63,693 nt of DNA from NCBI GenBank assembly GCA_903837345.1, contig CAILUG010000059.1:1-63693 (forward strand), read 5' to 3'. Made by a program: the position numbers and the translations under genes. Positions within the stretch are counted from its first letter, which is position 1. Every line of letters starts with the position of its first letter. This DNA comes from an uncultured Gammaproteobacteria bacterium (GTDB taxonomy: Bacteria > Pseudomonadota > Gammaproteobacteria > Pseudomonadales > Pseudohongiellaceae). Shown here in pieces: positions 1 through 9,417 of the stretch. Under the pieces are notes generated by a model that did no database searches, was not told the DNA's origin, and saw nothing but the letters and a program-made list of their open reading frames with translations.

Positions 1-1
1 C

Positions 2-88
2 ATTACCCATCATTGCGACATCCTGGAAACCGGCAATGACTCTTACCGCTTCAAACACCATAAAAGTGGTGCCAAGAAAGGTCGCTAG
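2..88 (+). CDS. istB: IS21-family helper ATPase (IstB), C-terminal end only
   Basis: The frame open from the left edge encodes 28 residues ending in a TAG at 86-88. The tail reads HHCDILETGNDSYRFKHH, which resembles the C-terminal tail of IS21-family IstB transposition helpers (a conserved block of the type ETGN(D/E)SYRFK). Only the last part of the gene is inside the window, so the ATPase motifs cannot be seen. The two direct repeats immediately after the stop codon fit the right end of such an element. Recognition rests on a short tail, so confidence is moderate. Confidence 0.5.
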   Translation: MTHHCDILETGNDSYRFKHHKSGAKKGR

Positions 89-90
89 AC

Positions 91-140
91 TGGAAAGTTT
101 TGGACGCTGACAGGTGGAAAGTTTTGGGCGCTGATTGACA
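91..140 (+). mobile_element. Right terminal repeats of an IS21-like element
   Basis: Two near-identical direct repeats start TGGAAAGTTTTGG at 91 and at 115, each running into CGCTGA and ending GACA at 112 and 140. IS21-family ends typically carry several such repeats (transposase-binding sites) and terminate in CA, so 140 is a plausible element boundary. The boundary lies 52 bp upstream of the next start codon, so the insertion has replaced or become part of that gene's promoter region. No target duplication can be tested because the left end is outside the window. Confidence 0.5.
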
Positions 141-192
141 GCACGGCCTTTCTCAATGGTCGCTGCTGTCGTGATGCGGTAAGCTGCCAACC

Positions 193-2316
193 ATGATTTC
201 CTGGTCCCTCAATGATGTCTATCTGATCAGTTCGGCAGTTTTGCTGCTACTGGCGGTTATCCTGCTGGCCGGGCGCAGGAGTTTCCAGGTATGGCAGCTC
301 GGTCTGGCCATGATGTCCCTGTCCGTCTGGAACGTCTGTATTTACCTTGTCGATGAGAGAATGCTGTTTGAGCATGTCTCTTTGGTGTCGAGAGTACAGT
401 TGGTGGCGATCCTGCTGTTTGGCACTTTTCTGTTCAATTTCTGCTCTTCATTTCCCGACATCCCTCCCAATCGCTGGCAAGGTTCAGTTGCATTGGTGAC
501 GGCAGGTTTCACTCTCGCACTGCTATTTACCAGGGCGGTATCCGATGCAGTCTACGAAACCAGTGGCATCCACTACATCGAGGGGGCCAGCTTTACTTTA
601 TATACTGTCTATCTCTGCATCATGGCGGTGCTGGTTTTCGCTTTCCTCTACCGGGCATGGCGCAATTTCCCCCAGCAGCGCAGCAAAATCCGGTTCTTCA
701 TTGCAGGTGTTGGATGTTTCGTAGTCTGTGGCAGCCTGTTCAATCTGGTGCTGCCGATATGGGGCATTTATGAATATCTGCCCATCGGCAGGTTGAGTTG
801 CACCGTGGCGGCGCTGTTGTTCTTCTATGCAATCGCGAAGCATGAATTTCTCGATATCAGTGTCATCATCAACAAGTATGTGGCGTGGGGAGTGAGTCTG
901 CTGGTGCTGGGAGCTTTGGCCTTGCTTGCCTATCAGCTGGCGGCCGGCAACACCCGCCTCGAAATAGTTGCGATGCTGGCGATGGCGTGGATTTCTGCGT
1001 TGGTTGCAGTGCCTTTGCAGCAGTTCCTGTTGACATCTGCCAAGCGAAAATTCATCAAAGGCTGGTATGAGCCGGACGAGGTTTTCAGGCGCCTTGGCAG
1101 CAACATCACCCAGGAGAGCAGTCGTGAGACCATTTTCCGGAGGACGCTGAATACCCTTGATGAAGTATTCGAACTGGAAGACGCGGTTTCAATCGTGGCG
1201 CTGCGGGAGCATATGAAGCTGACCGGCTACCGGGTGCAGCAAAGCCTGAAAAACCTTGGCCAGGCTGATCCATTGCTGGCTGGCTGCAAGGACAGCCGCA
1301 CGGCAATACAGATGGAAGACCTCGACAGGGACGGTCGTCAACAGTTGAAGGAATTATTGCCAAAATCACAGGACAAAGCCGTTCTCATTCCGTTCCATTC
1401 CCCGGAATTCCTGGAGGGAGTGCTGGTGCTGGGCCCAAAAAGTTCAGGCGCCGGCTTCAATGACTCGGACCTGCTTTTTTTCAACAACCTGATCAATTTC
1501 CTGTCACCGGTATTGTATCGGCTGACACCCATTGAAACGCTGGAACGGCTTTACAACGAAAACCAGAAAAAATTGCACGATGCCGAGATCCAGTTGCTGC
1601 GGGCACAGAAAATCGAATCAATCATCCACGCTACCCGCCAATGCCATCATGAAATCCGCACACCGCTCAACATCATCAAGCTGGGAATCGGCCGCATAAA
1701 AACCATGGAAGATCTGGAAAATTACAAGGTGATTGCCAGGGAAGAAATCAATCATGCCATCGAAATCGTTGAAGAAACGCTGTCAATCTCCGACGAATCG
1801 AAACCGGTCAGACGGGCATTCACCAACATCAATATCAATGAGGTGATCACTCGTTGTCTGCGTCTGATTGACCGCAGCAGATATATGGTCAACCTTGAGC
1901 TGGCGGACGGACTGCCCCTGATCAAAGGCATCAGCAGCGACATGCAGGTGGTGATCACCAATCTCATCCATAACGCGCTGGAAGCAATGCCGGATGGCGG
2001 TACGTTGTCCTTTTCCACCAAAGCCGTGGGCAGCAACGTACAAATTCGGGTGGAGGACACCGGCCCCGGCATAGCGACGGAACTGCGCAGCAGGGTGTGG
2101 GAACCCTATTTCAGCGGCAAAGGGGGCAATGTTGGCAATACAACCGGCGGCAGGGGTTGGGGCTTGACCATCGTCAACCGCATCATCAATGAACATGCCG
2201 GCACCATACAGCTGAGCAGCGAAGAGGGGGTTGGCACCTGTTTCGTGATTACACTGGCTAGCGCGAGCGCTCTTTCAACTGCTTCAGGCGCTGCTCCAAC
2301 AGCAATTCGCGCATGA
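193..2316 (+). CDS. Membrane sensor histidine kinase with 7TM-type N-terminus
   Basis: Autophosphorylating sensor kinase of the inner membrane. Residues 1-280 hold about eight or nine hydrophobic segments resembling the 7TM sensor module of histidine kinases. A poorly conserved GAF-like region follows (about 300-450), then a coiled-coil linker and the dimerisation/phosphoacceptor helix with CHHEIRTP, phospho-His at 486. The ATPase domain shows the N box (TNLIHNALEAM), G1 (VEDTGPGI) and G2 (GRGWGLTIV). The 3' end overlaps the converging response regulator by 59 bp, which suggests the two form a pair. An IS21 end sits just upstream. The ligand is unknown. Confidence 0.85.
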   Translation: MISWSLNDVYLISSAVLLLLAVILLAGRRSFQVWQLGLAMMSLSVWNVCIYLVDERMLFEHVSLVSRVQLVAILLFGTFLFNFCSSFPDIPPNRWQGSVALVTAGFTLALLFTRAVSDAVYETSGIHYIEGASFTLYTVYLCIMAVLVFAFLYRAWRNFPQQRSKIRFFIAGVGCFVVCGSLFNLVLPIWGIYEYLPIGRLSCTVAALLFFYAIAKHEFLDISVIINKYVAWGVSLLVLGALALLAYQLAAGNTRLEIVAMLAMAWISALVAVPLQQFLLTSAKRKFIKGWYEPDEVFRRLGSNITQESSRETIFRRTLNTLDEVFELEDAVSIVALREHMKLTGYRVQQSLKNLGQADPLLAGCKDSRTAIQMEDLDRDGRQQLKELLPKSQDKAVLIPFHSPEFLEGVLVLGPKSSGAGFNDSDLLFFNNLINFLSPVLYRLTPIETLERLYNENQKKLHDAEIQLLRAQKIESIIHATRQCHHEIRTPLNIIKLGIGRIKTMEDLENYKVIAREEINHAIEIVEETLSISDESKPVRRAFTNININEVITRCLRLIDRSRYMVNLELADGLPLIKGISSDMQVVITNLIHNALEAMPDGGTLSFSTKAVGSNVQIRVEDTGPGIATELRSRVWEPYFSGKGGNVGNTTGGRGWGLTIVNRIINEHAGTIQLSSEEGVGTCFVITLASASALSTASGAAPTAIRA

Positions 2317-2770
2317 TTTCGGCTTCGTTGTCGTAGGTGATGCGCTTGAGCACATGCAGCAATTCGCTTTCATCTATGGGTTTGGTCAGATATGCAGACG
2401 CCAGTCCATGACTTGAATCTTCCGCCTTCAGGCGCAGTTCGTTGTCACCATAGGCGGAGACGATTACCACCGGTGTATGCCGTTTGAACGGACTCTTCAG
2501 TTCCTTGGTGCGCAAATCCCGCAGAAACCGGGATCCATCCATCAGCGGCATCTGCCAGTCGAGCAGGATGCAGGCAATACCGTTGGTCAGAAAGTCGAAG
2601 CCGCGCTCGTGCCGGGCCAATTCCCTGAAGGCTTCTTCGCCGTTGTGGGCGATGTGGATTTCATAAAGGTTGCTGTCGGCAATGACAGATGCTGTCAGTT
2701 CGGCCTGCAATTCGTTGTCTTCAACAAGCAATATTTTGGGCTTTTTGGCGTTGGCGGAAATCTTGGTCAT
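2258..2770 (-). CDS. Response regulator, REC plus short coiled tail
   Basis: A phosphoacceptor receiver protein with no DNA-binding output domain. The REC fold is visible from about residue 11: acidic pair in VEDNE, phospho-Asp in LLDWQMPLMDG, the switch Ser in VIVSAYG and the conserved Lys in YLTKPI. A charged helical tail of about 40 residues follows. The gene converges on the upstream kinase and overlaps its last 59 bp, so it is probably its partner. Without an output domain it should act through protein contacts or in a phosphorelay. Start ATG at 2770. Confidence 0.82.
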   Translation of the reverse strand: MTKISANAKKPKILLVEDNELQAELTASVIADSNLYEIHIAHNGEEAFRELARHERGFDFLTNGIACILLDWQMPLMDGSRFLRDLRTKELKSPFKRHTPVVIVSAYGDNELRLKAEDSSHGLASAYLTKPIDESELLHVLKRITYDNEAEIMRELLLEQRLKQLKERSR

Positions 2771-2780
2771 AACAGTACTT

Positions 2781-3197
2781 TCAGCGGTTCAGATAGTGGT
2801 TGCGGGCCTGCATTTGCTGCCTGAAAACATGGATAGGTCCCATGATCATGCCGGTTACCGCCATGTAGGGAACAATGAACAGCATAAAAACCGTATTGGC
2901 AATTATTCTCAGAAAAGGAAAAGGTTCACTGGGATGGTTTTGCTCGATTTTCCCCCTGGTATATTCCGCCAACTCGACCGGCAGGCCCTTTATCTGGCTG
3001 GCCCAGATTGAACTTATGTATTTCTGGTAGCTGCGCTGCGGATACTTTTTCCACAGGATATAGTGGTATCTGTTGATGGCAACCCAGTTTTCATAAACAG
3101 CCACCAACTTGAATACGACACCAGCCACGACACCATAGACCAGACACCACACCAGCAATGCAGGATAAAAAATGATGGCAGGCGCTTTGGCTAGCAT
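2781..3197 (-). CDS. Small membrane protein of unknown function
   Basis: A 138-residue protein with a long hydrophobic segment near the N-terminus (about 8-35) and another near the C-terminus (about 98-128), separated by a basic, aromatic-rich region. It ends 11 bp upstream of the response regulator start on the same strand, so the two are probably co-transcribed. I do not recognise a family. ATG at 3197 is preferred over an in-frame TTG six bases earlier; neither has a clear Shine-Dalgarno sequence. Confidence 0.6.
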   Translation of the reverse strand: MLAKAPAIIFYPALLVWCLVYGVVAGVVFKLVAVYENWVAINRYHYILWKKYPQRSYQKYISSIWASQIKGLPVELAEYTRGKIEQNHPSEPFPFLRIIANTVFMLFIVPYMAVTGMIMGPIHVFRQQMQARNHYLNR

Positions 3198-3264
3198 GGT
3201 CAAGAGTGATTGATAACTACGTCAAGCCAGTATACAACATGCCAATTCCGGCACGTACGAGCGG

Positions 3265-4758
3265 TTGAGTGAACTTATGAGCATCATGTCTGATCGCAAC
3301 AGGCTCTACCTGATCCTGATGTATTTTTCATTGTCGTTCTTCTACATCGCTCTGGTGTTGAACGACCAGCAGGATCCTGTACCGGTGCTTGGCTACATGA
3401 TGGGACTTATCGTGTTCGTGGTAGCCACCCACGACACCCTGCTCAGAATCATCAGCCAGGCCACGGGCTATACCGGCACCATCAGTGAGCTGAATTTCTT
3501 CTCGGCACTGCTCGAATTGAACCGCAAGATCCACAATCTGCTGGAAGCAGATGACGTGCTGACACTGGTCAACGACACGCTCAAGGAAAAAGTCCATGTA
3601 ATACAAGCCCACTACTTCCTCGGCAAGGGTCTGCCTACCCGCATGCATTTTGACAATATTGGAAGCAGGGAAGAGCCGGGTCTTTACTATTGGTCCGAGC
3701 TTAAACCGTTGACAGTATCGTTGAAAGACCTGGAGCAAGAGGCGCTGAAACGCCAGAAGCTGGTGACGCTCGCTGATGCTTCAGCAACCATGAAAACCAT
3801 ATTCGAAGCCAGCAACACCAGCTTGATGGTTCCGATCATCCAGAACGGCAACCTGCTGGCTGTGCTGTTGCTTGGGCGCACTGACAACAACAAGCCCTAC
3901 TCGGATTTTGAAATACAGATGTTCAACTTTCTCGCCAACCAGTTGACAATCATTCTTGACCGCATACGCGTCTACACCAAAATCCTCCACAAGACCGCAA
4001 TGGACCATGCCGAAAAACTGCAGGTCATGCAAAGTCTGAGTGCCAACATTGCCCATGAAATGCGGACACCCCTGTCAGGCATCAGGGCGAGCATTACCGG
4101 CATTGAGGAATACCTGCCGCAATTGCTGGAGAGCTACCAGTGGTGTGAGGAGCACGAGAAAGGCAAGTTTGCCCCGATCAGGGAAAGCCATCTCAATGTG
4201 TTGATCAATACACCCCGCCGCATCAAGCTGATGATAGACCAGGCCAATACCGTCATCGACATGCTGCTGATGAACCTGCGCGAAAATGCGCTCGACCGCA
4301 AACAGTTCAACGTGATCTCGGCAGCAGAGATCATCGAACAGGGAGTTGACCGTTATCCGTTCAAAACCGGCCAGCGGGAAAAGCTACATTTGTCGCTGGA
4401 GCAGGATTTCACTTTTCTTGGCATCGAGAGCCTGTGCATCTACATTTTTTTCAATCTGCTCAAAAACGCCTACTACTCGTTGCAGGGTGCGCAGAAGGGT
4501 GAAATCACCATCGCGCTGGAACGGCAGGATTTGCGCGGGGTGATCCGGTTCCGTGATACTGGACTGGGAATAGACCCGGCCATCATCAGCAAGATTTTCG
4601 AAGGGTTTTTCACTACCAAGAAAGAGGGTACCGGTGCCGGACTGGCCTTTTGCAAACGCACAGTGGAAAGTTTCAACGGCACCATCAATTGCACTTCCAA
4701 CCTCAAGGAGTTTGCCGAGTTCGAGATTGTGCTGCCAATCTATACAGTCACGCACTGA
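3265..4758 (+). CDS. Histidine kinase with GAF domain, CqsS/LqsS-like core
   Basis: Sensor kinase with two N-terminal membrane helices (about 15-30 and 40-58), a GAF-like domain (about 80-235) and a kinase core. The phosphoacceptor motif is IAHEMRTPLSGIR, His264 counted from the TTG at 3265. The core looks like that of CqsS/LqsS quorum-sensing kinases: a long insert after the H box, a region close to RIKLMIDQANTVIDMLL, then YPFK, an N box (FFNLLKNAYYSL) and GTGAGLAFCK. Unlike CqsS, the membrane part is only two helices, so the ligand may differ. ATGs at 3277 and 3286 are alternative starts. It faces a response regulator 39 bp downstream. Confidence 0.8.
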   Translation: MSELMSIMSDRNRLYLILMYFSLSFFYIALVLNDQQDPVPVLGYMMGLIVFVVATHDTLLRIISQATGYTGTISELNFFSALLELNRKIHNLLEADDVLTLVNDTLKEKVHVIQAHYFLGKGLPTRMHFDNIGSREEPGLYYWSELKPLTVSLKDLEQEALKRQKLVTLADASATMKTIFEASNTSLMVPIIQNGNLLAVLLLGRTDNNKPYSDFEIQMFNFLANQLTIILDRIRVYTKILHKTAMDHAEKLQVMQSLSANIAHEMRTPLSGIRASITGIEEYLPQLLESYQWCEEHEKGKFAPIRESHLNVLINTPRRIKLMIDQANTVIDMLLMNLRENALDRKQFNVISAAEIIEQGVDRYPFKTGQREKLHLSLEQDFTFLGIESLCIYIFFNLLKNAYYSLQGAQKGEITIALERQDLRGVIRFRDTGLGIDPAIISKIFEGFFTTKKEGTGAGLAFCKRTVESFNGTINCTSNLKEFAEFEIVLPIYTVTH

Positions 4759-4797
4759 TGGGATTGGCTGGTATTCAACTGCTTGATGCACAACTTG

Positions 4798-5841
4798 CTA
4801 ATGCACAACGTGCTGCACCAGCGTGTTGGTTTCCAGGAAGTTGTTGTACGACATGATGGTCTTGCCATGCAGGCTGGGCAGGTATTCGTCGGCAGTCATC
4901 GAAACATAATAGGTATGGCCGGCCGAAACGATTTTCCTGGCCGGATAGTAAAACAGATCAACATTGGCGAGCGCCGGATGCCCGGGGGTAAGCGGCGTTT
5001 TCTGGGTATCGAAGATCGGAATCACTGCTCCCGCCTTCACTTCCCCCAGCAATAACGGCGATGCTCCTGCAGCTTTCAGCTGCTGGTAGTGTTCATCCAG
5101 AGACTCCTGCGTATAAATCAGCAAGCATTGCCGGTTGCCATCGGCATCCACCAGCAGGAAGCCGCTGTGTGGCACGTCCAGCATGTAGTACTCCACACAC
5201 TTCAACTGGTGACGTACTTCTTCGAAAAAAGTCTGGAATTCAGGGTTTATCAGGAAGGCATCGGCATTGTTGGCCAGGATAGGATCGGTGATCAATTTGT
5301 AACTGCGATGGAAATACTGGTCCTGGAACGACGTAATGGTAGCATTCAGTTTCTGCTTGAGACGCGGATCATGCTTGTCGATGAACTGGTCGATCAGTTG
5401 CTGGTTGAATGCTTTTACTGCCAGTTCCATGTCGGCCTGGCCGGTCAGCAGCACTTTGCGAATGAACGGATTGCGCAGGTTCATCAGGAATTCCAGCCCG
5501 TTCATCTCCGGCATCGAATAATCGACGATCACGGTGGAACTGGTCTGGAAGCGGAAAGCATTGAGAACTTCCAGGTGCACTTTGCCGATATCGATGTGGG
5601 TGATGGAATCGGATTCCAGCGGGCCGGTTTTATAGCTGCTGTAGCAGCGCTGGATCATGTTGACCTGCAAATGTGCCTCATTCACATACTTGAGGGCACT
5701 GCTGGCCGACTGGAACAGTTTGTAGCTGAGATTCTTGTTGAGCATCAGGCTGATGCCCTCCAGAAAATCAGGGTCGTCATCCACCAGCACGGCCTGGGTG
5801 GGAAAGTAAAACGGATGGCCTACGCGAATTTTATCGTCCAT
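4798..5841 (-). CDS. Response regulator with expanded REC and unusual C-terminal domain
   Basis: The receiver shows VDDDPDF, phospho-Asp107 in VIVDYSMPEMNG, the switch Thr in VLLTGQAD and the conserved Lys in FIDKHDP. About 45 extra residues (roughly 57-100) sit between the second and third strands. Residues 170-347 form a mixed alpha/beta domain that I cannot assign to a DNA-binding, GGDEF or HD family; a segment around LDVPHSGFLLVDADG looks like a small sensor or effector domain. The gene lies 15 bp after the cyclase-like gene on the same strand and converges on the CqsS/LqsS-like kinase, so it is the likely partner of that kinase. Confidence 0.75.
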   Translation of the reverse strand: MDDKIRVGHPFYFPTQAVLVDDDPDFLEGISLMLNKNLSYKLFQSASSALKYVNEAHLQVNMIQRCYSSYKTGPLESDSITHIDIGKVHLEVLNAFRFQTSSTVIVDYSMPEMNGLEFLMNLRNPFIRKVLLTGQADMELAVKAFNQQLIDQFIDKHDPRLKQKLNATITSFQDQYFHRSYKLITDPILANNADAFLINPEFQTFFEEVRHQLKCVEYYMLDVPHSGFLLVDADGNRQCLLIYTQESLDEHYQQLKAAGASPLLLGEVKAGAVIPIFDTQKTPLTPGHPALANVDLFYYPARKIVSAGHTYYVSMTADEYLPSLHGKTIMSYNNFLETNTLVQHVVH

Positions 5842-5856
5842 TGGGTTTCTGCTGTT

Positions 5857-7227
5857 TCAGCTGGTTGATCCCGTTGTGTTGTCCTGGACCCGGTTTTGTT
5901 CGGGCAGCAAATGCTGGCATTGTTTCTCCAGCAGTTCCTTGTGGGCACCACAATCGGCGGGGATGTTGTAGGTAAGGATAGTCCGCTTGTCGGTCTGGAT
6001 GCCAGCACCAGGGGGCACCGGAAAACGCAAGTTGCCGTTGGCCAGATCAAAACTCAGCTCGCTTGCCAGGATCTGGTCAGTGGTGGCATGGGCCAGCAGC
6101 TCCTGTACCAGGCTGACTGTATGGCCGATCATGGTCTCACGGCGCGAACTGTCCTTGTCCTGTTTGGGGCTTTTCCACAAGGGCGAGAAGAAAACATCGC
6201 CACTGTGTACAGCCAGCCTGAATTCAAGCTCCTGTGCATTTCTGCTGCGTTGCAGCGCGGCCAGTCTTTGCATCAATTGCAGGAACAGCTGGCCGCAACA
6301 TATCGCATTGAAGGCATGTTCGTCCTGGCACTGGCGCACATCAAACGCGACCATGGCCCGGTCACCACTGATCTGGGTGACAACGCCGCGGTACAGCCGC
6401 GAGGCCTGCCGCAGATAGAACTGGTATTGCTGCAGCAGGGTGGAAAGGGTGGCCGGATGCAGCAGTTCCACCGCCGAGGTGCTGTTGACCATTTCGATAA
6501 CCAGCAAGGAAGCCATGCGACGCTCGGGCCGCTGCACCTGCACGTCGGACTCTTCGGAGTCGGGCACGCCGGTGACTGCCAGCTGTTCCTGCAGGCGATG
6601 CTGGTGATGGACAAGCTCGGCAACCCGTTGTTGCAGCAAGCCCACTTCATCGTCACGGTCCACGGTAATGGTGGCATTTTCATCACCTACTTCAAAATCT
6701 TCGGCCTGATCCAGCAACAGCAGGATGGGCGTGGTGATCTGTTCACACAAGCGCCAGGCCAACACGCCGGTGACCAGCAGTGCAGCCGCCAGAATGCTGG
6801 CATACAGATAGAGCAGGCGGGCGCGAGGCTCATCCATCTGCGAATCATCAAATACAAAGATGACCTGCCCGGCCACCGAGTCCTGCACAGTGATGGGTGC
6901 CGAGTAAATCCTGCCGGTAGTGGGAACCGCCGAGCCGGCCGGCAAGGTGGAAGCCAGGATGTGACGGTCGACATCAGTAATGGTGGCGCTGACAAAGCCG
7001 GGTTCATGCGTCAGTTGGCCCAGTACCACGTTCAGGCCCAACAGATCGTTGGCGAGCACCAGTTCAGTCACGGAATCCGCCGTTTGTTTGGCGATGATTT
7101 TTGCGAAATTGCTGGCCTGTTGTTCCAGCGTGCGCTGGAACTGCTGTTGCGCGAGAAACGCGAACACACTCACCGACAAAATCACGAGGAGGCTGAAACT
7201 GATGGTGAATTTTTGTTTTATGCTCAT
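5857..7227 (-). CDS. Membrane HAMP protein with degenerate class III cyclase domain
   Basis: A 456-residue inner-membrane protein: TM1 (about 10-28), a periplasmic sensor region (30-140), TM2 (about 145-167), HAMP linker (165-215), then a domain of the adenylyl/guanylyl cyclase fold (about 250-400). The usual metal-binding Asp region is replaced by VIEMVNSTS, although SGDRAMVAF and HSGDVFF resemble class III landmarks, so catalysis is doubtful. ATG at 7227 has GGAAG six bases upstream; an extended start inside the previous gene is unlikely. It sits between the FimX-like gene and the response regulator, all on the minus strand. Confidence 0.72.
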   Translation of the reverse strand: MSIKQKFTISFSLLVILSVSVFAFLAQQQFQRTLEQQASNFAKIIAKQTADSVTELVLANDLLGLNVVLGQLTHEPGFVSATITDVDRHILASTLPAGSAVPTTGRIYSAPITVQDSVAGQVIFVFDDSQMDEPRARLLYLYASILAAALLVTGVLAWRLCEQITTPILLLLDQAEDFEVGDENATITVDRDDEVGLLQQRVAELVHHQHRLQEQLAVTGVPDSEESDVQVQRPERRMASLLVIEMVNSTSAVELLHPATLSTLLQQYQFYLRQASRLYRGVVTQISGDRAMVAFDVRQCQDEHAFNAICCGQLFLQLMQRLAALQRSRNAQELEFRLAVHSGDVFFSPLWKSPKQDKDSSRRETMIGHTVSLVQELLAHATTDQILASELSFDLANGNLRFPVPPGAGIQTDKRTILTYNIPADCGAHKELLEKQCQHLLPEQNRVQDNTTGSTS

Positions 7228-7291
7228 GTAACTTCCGGATACAACCACAAGGGCAATAATTGGTGCAATGGTTGATGGCTGGTAATCGAAA

Positions 7292-9373
7292 TCATTGTTG
7301 CGCTGCAGAAAGGGTGATTTCCTCTTCCTGCATGAAAGCATAATTCATGTCTTTGGCTGGCGCCTGCAAACAATAGCCCTGCACGAAGTCCGCCCCTACG
7401 CTCCACAGTATCGGCAATACATCCATGTCTTCCACCTGCGGAGCCGCCACTTTGATGCCGCGCTTGTGCAGGGATTCTATCAGCGTTTGCAAATTGGCCT
7501 TCTGGTGAGTGCTGTAAACGATGTCGCGTACTACCGATTCATCAAGAATCACAAAATCCGGCTGCAAATTGTCAAGAATGGCAAAGGGTTCCACTGCAGT
7601 GCCAAAGTGGCTGATTGCCGTTCGCAGCCCCAGTTTGCCGGCGTCGCGCGAGAACGCCAAAGCGCTGCCGTCATTGCCGTGGAAATCAATTTCACTCAGA
7701 TCCAGCACCAGCCGGTGGGCCGGAAAGCGGTAGTTGACCAGTTGTTCACCCAGCCACGACAGAAAGGTGTGACTGGTGAGAGTGTTGCTGGTGATGTTGA
7801 CAATGAGCGAGTCGGAATTGGAAGTGATTGCGCGTGAATCCAGCACCAGACTTGCCACCATGCGATCGATGGCTTCACCCATGCCATTGAGAACCGCCAG
7901 CGGCAGGAACGCACCGGGGCGTATCTCATTGTCTTCCTTGTCAAGCATGCGGATCAGCACTTCATAACCGTGATTGCTGCCGCCCTTGATCGGCACTATC
8001 GGCTGGTAATACAGCGTGAAACGTTTTTCCCGCAATGCTTCTGCCAGATAGTCCAGCATCTCCCTGGCATTGGGAGCTGTGACATCCAGCACTTCCTGTT
8101 GCATGGAGTTTTCCGTGTAATTGGTGCCCGTATTGAGCCAGTGGCGGGCACGCAACAGGATCGTGTCGGAATTGGGAGCGTGACCATTGATCAGCGCCAT
8201 GCCGACTTCACAATGCAAGGTCAGCGAATTCGGCATCGCCGCCGACAGATAGCTGTTGCAGCGTTCCTTGATCAGCGATACCAGCTGCAGGGTTTCATCC
8301 GGGTTGCCGGTGGCCATCAGCAAACCGAACTCTGCATCAGCCAGCCTGCCGACCTGGTTGCCCTCGCCGGGCAGTGCCTGCAGGAACTGGGCGATGTCAT
8401 TGAGCAGAAAATTGGTGTTGGAGATGCCGATGGCTGCCTTCAGGTCATCAAAATCCGCCAGCTCGATCACGATCAGCGTGCTGAACATGCCGAGTTGCAC
8501 GGCTTTGCGGATCGCCCCGTCCAGCATCGCGATGAAATGTTCATGGTTGGCAACGCGGGTCACCAGATCCTGGTTGCTGAGACGGGCAACTGCTTCGGTA
8601 TAGGCCGGATTGCCGGCAGTCTGTGCCACTCGCAGCTGCAGGCATTGCTTGCCATGGTAGTCCACCGGCACCAGATGCAGTTCTGCGGTTTGTTCACTCT
8701 GGTCAGCACGCAATATGCGCACTGTCAGGCTCTGCTCCGCCAACGCTGCCTGCCTCAGTGCCGATTTCACGGGTTCGCGTTCAGCAACAGCCAGCAGGTT
8801 CAGAAATGGTTTTATCCTGACGGCTGCTGCATTTTCATAGCCAAAGAAGCGTGCGTATTCGTCATTGCAGTACAAATGCACGCCATCCTGGATATAGCTG
8901 AGCGGTGTGGTGCTGGTGGTCAGCAGCGTGTCATAACGTTGCTCGAGTTCGTGCTGTGACATTTCCAGGCGGCGCAGCTGGCGCAGCAACTGGTAGTGGC
9001 GGGCCGCACGTTGCACGCTGAGTACGAGGTAGCGGGACTGTGCCAGTGGCACTACATCATGCACGCCGAGACGGAACAGCGGCAGCGGATCAGTAATGGC
9101 GGAAGTGGTGGTGACAAACACCAGTGGAATGTCCTGTTCGTGTTTGCCAAGCAGTGCAATGACGCTTTCGAGTGCAATGCGGCCATTGTCATAACATACC
9201 AGCACATCCCATTGATCCTGGGTGAGCAGGAGCGAAAGCTCCGCTTCCGACAATGCATTGGCAGCCCGCAATGACACATGCTCCTGCCGCAGCGAACTTA
9301 TCAACAGGTTGGCAGTCTGGTGTTCATCCGCGACCACCAGCAAATGTGTAATGGCGAGTTTGGCGCTTTCCAT
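7292..9373 (-). CDS. fimX: FimX-like REC-PAS-GGDEF-EAL protein, degenerate catalytic motifs
   Basis: A four-domain protein with the FimX order: REC-like (1-130), PAS (about 145-250), GGDEF (about 260-430), EAL (about 445-680). The REC phospho-Asp position is lost (DVLVCYDN), GGDEF reads RLADAEF, and EAL reads EVL in HGYEVLIRM. P. aeruginosa FimX has the same kinds of degeneracy and works as a c-di-GMP receptor controlling type IV pilus twitching; that role here is inference. FimX also lies near psd and the rhodanese gene in Pseudomonas. The gene starts 44 bp after epmB on the same strand and leads into the cyclase-like gene. Confidence 0.75.
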   Translation of the reverse strand: MESAKLAITHLLVVADEHQTANLLISSLRQEHVSLRAANALSEAELSLLLTQDQWDVLVCYDNGRIALESVIALLGKHEQDIPLVFVTTTSAITDPLPLFRLGVHDVVPLAQSRYLVLSVQRAARHYQLLRQLRRLEMSQHELEQRYDTLLTTSTTPLSYIQDGVHLYCNDEYARFFGYENAAAVRIKPFLNLLAVAEREPVKSALRQAALAEQSLTVRILRADQSEQTAELHLVPVDYHGKQCLQLRVAQTAGNPAYTEAVARLSNQDLVTRVANHEHFIAMLDGAIRKAVQLGMFSTLIVIELADFDDLKAAIGISNTNFLLNDIAQFLQALPGEGNQVGRLADAEFGLLMATGNPDETLQLVSLIKERCNSYLSAAMPNSLTLHCEVGMALINGHAPNSDTILLRARHWLNTGTNYTENSMQQEVLDVTAPNAREMLDYLAEALREKRFTLYYQPIVPIKGGSNHGYEVLIRMLDKEDNEIRPGAFLPLAVLNGMGEAIDRMVASLVLDSRAITSNSDSLIVNITSNTLTSHTFLSWLGEQLVNYRFPAHRLVLDLSEIDFHGNDGSALAFSRDAGKLGLRTAISHFGTAVEPFAILDNLQPDFVILDESVVRDIVYSTHQKANLQTLIESLHKRGIKVAAPQVEDMDVLPILWSVGADFVQGYCLQAPAKDMNYAFMQEEEITLSAAQQ

Positions 9374-9417
9374 GTGATGTTCTGTCTCGCGTTATTGTGA
9401 AAGAGTCCGTTCCGCAC

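Noticed and set aside
5896-7275. Long plus-strand frame of 459 codons
   Set aside because: It is antisense to the HAMP/cyclase-like gene and its protein is rich in His, Gln and Gly with no domain; the minus-strand frame has clear TM and HAMP features.
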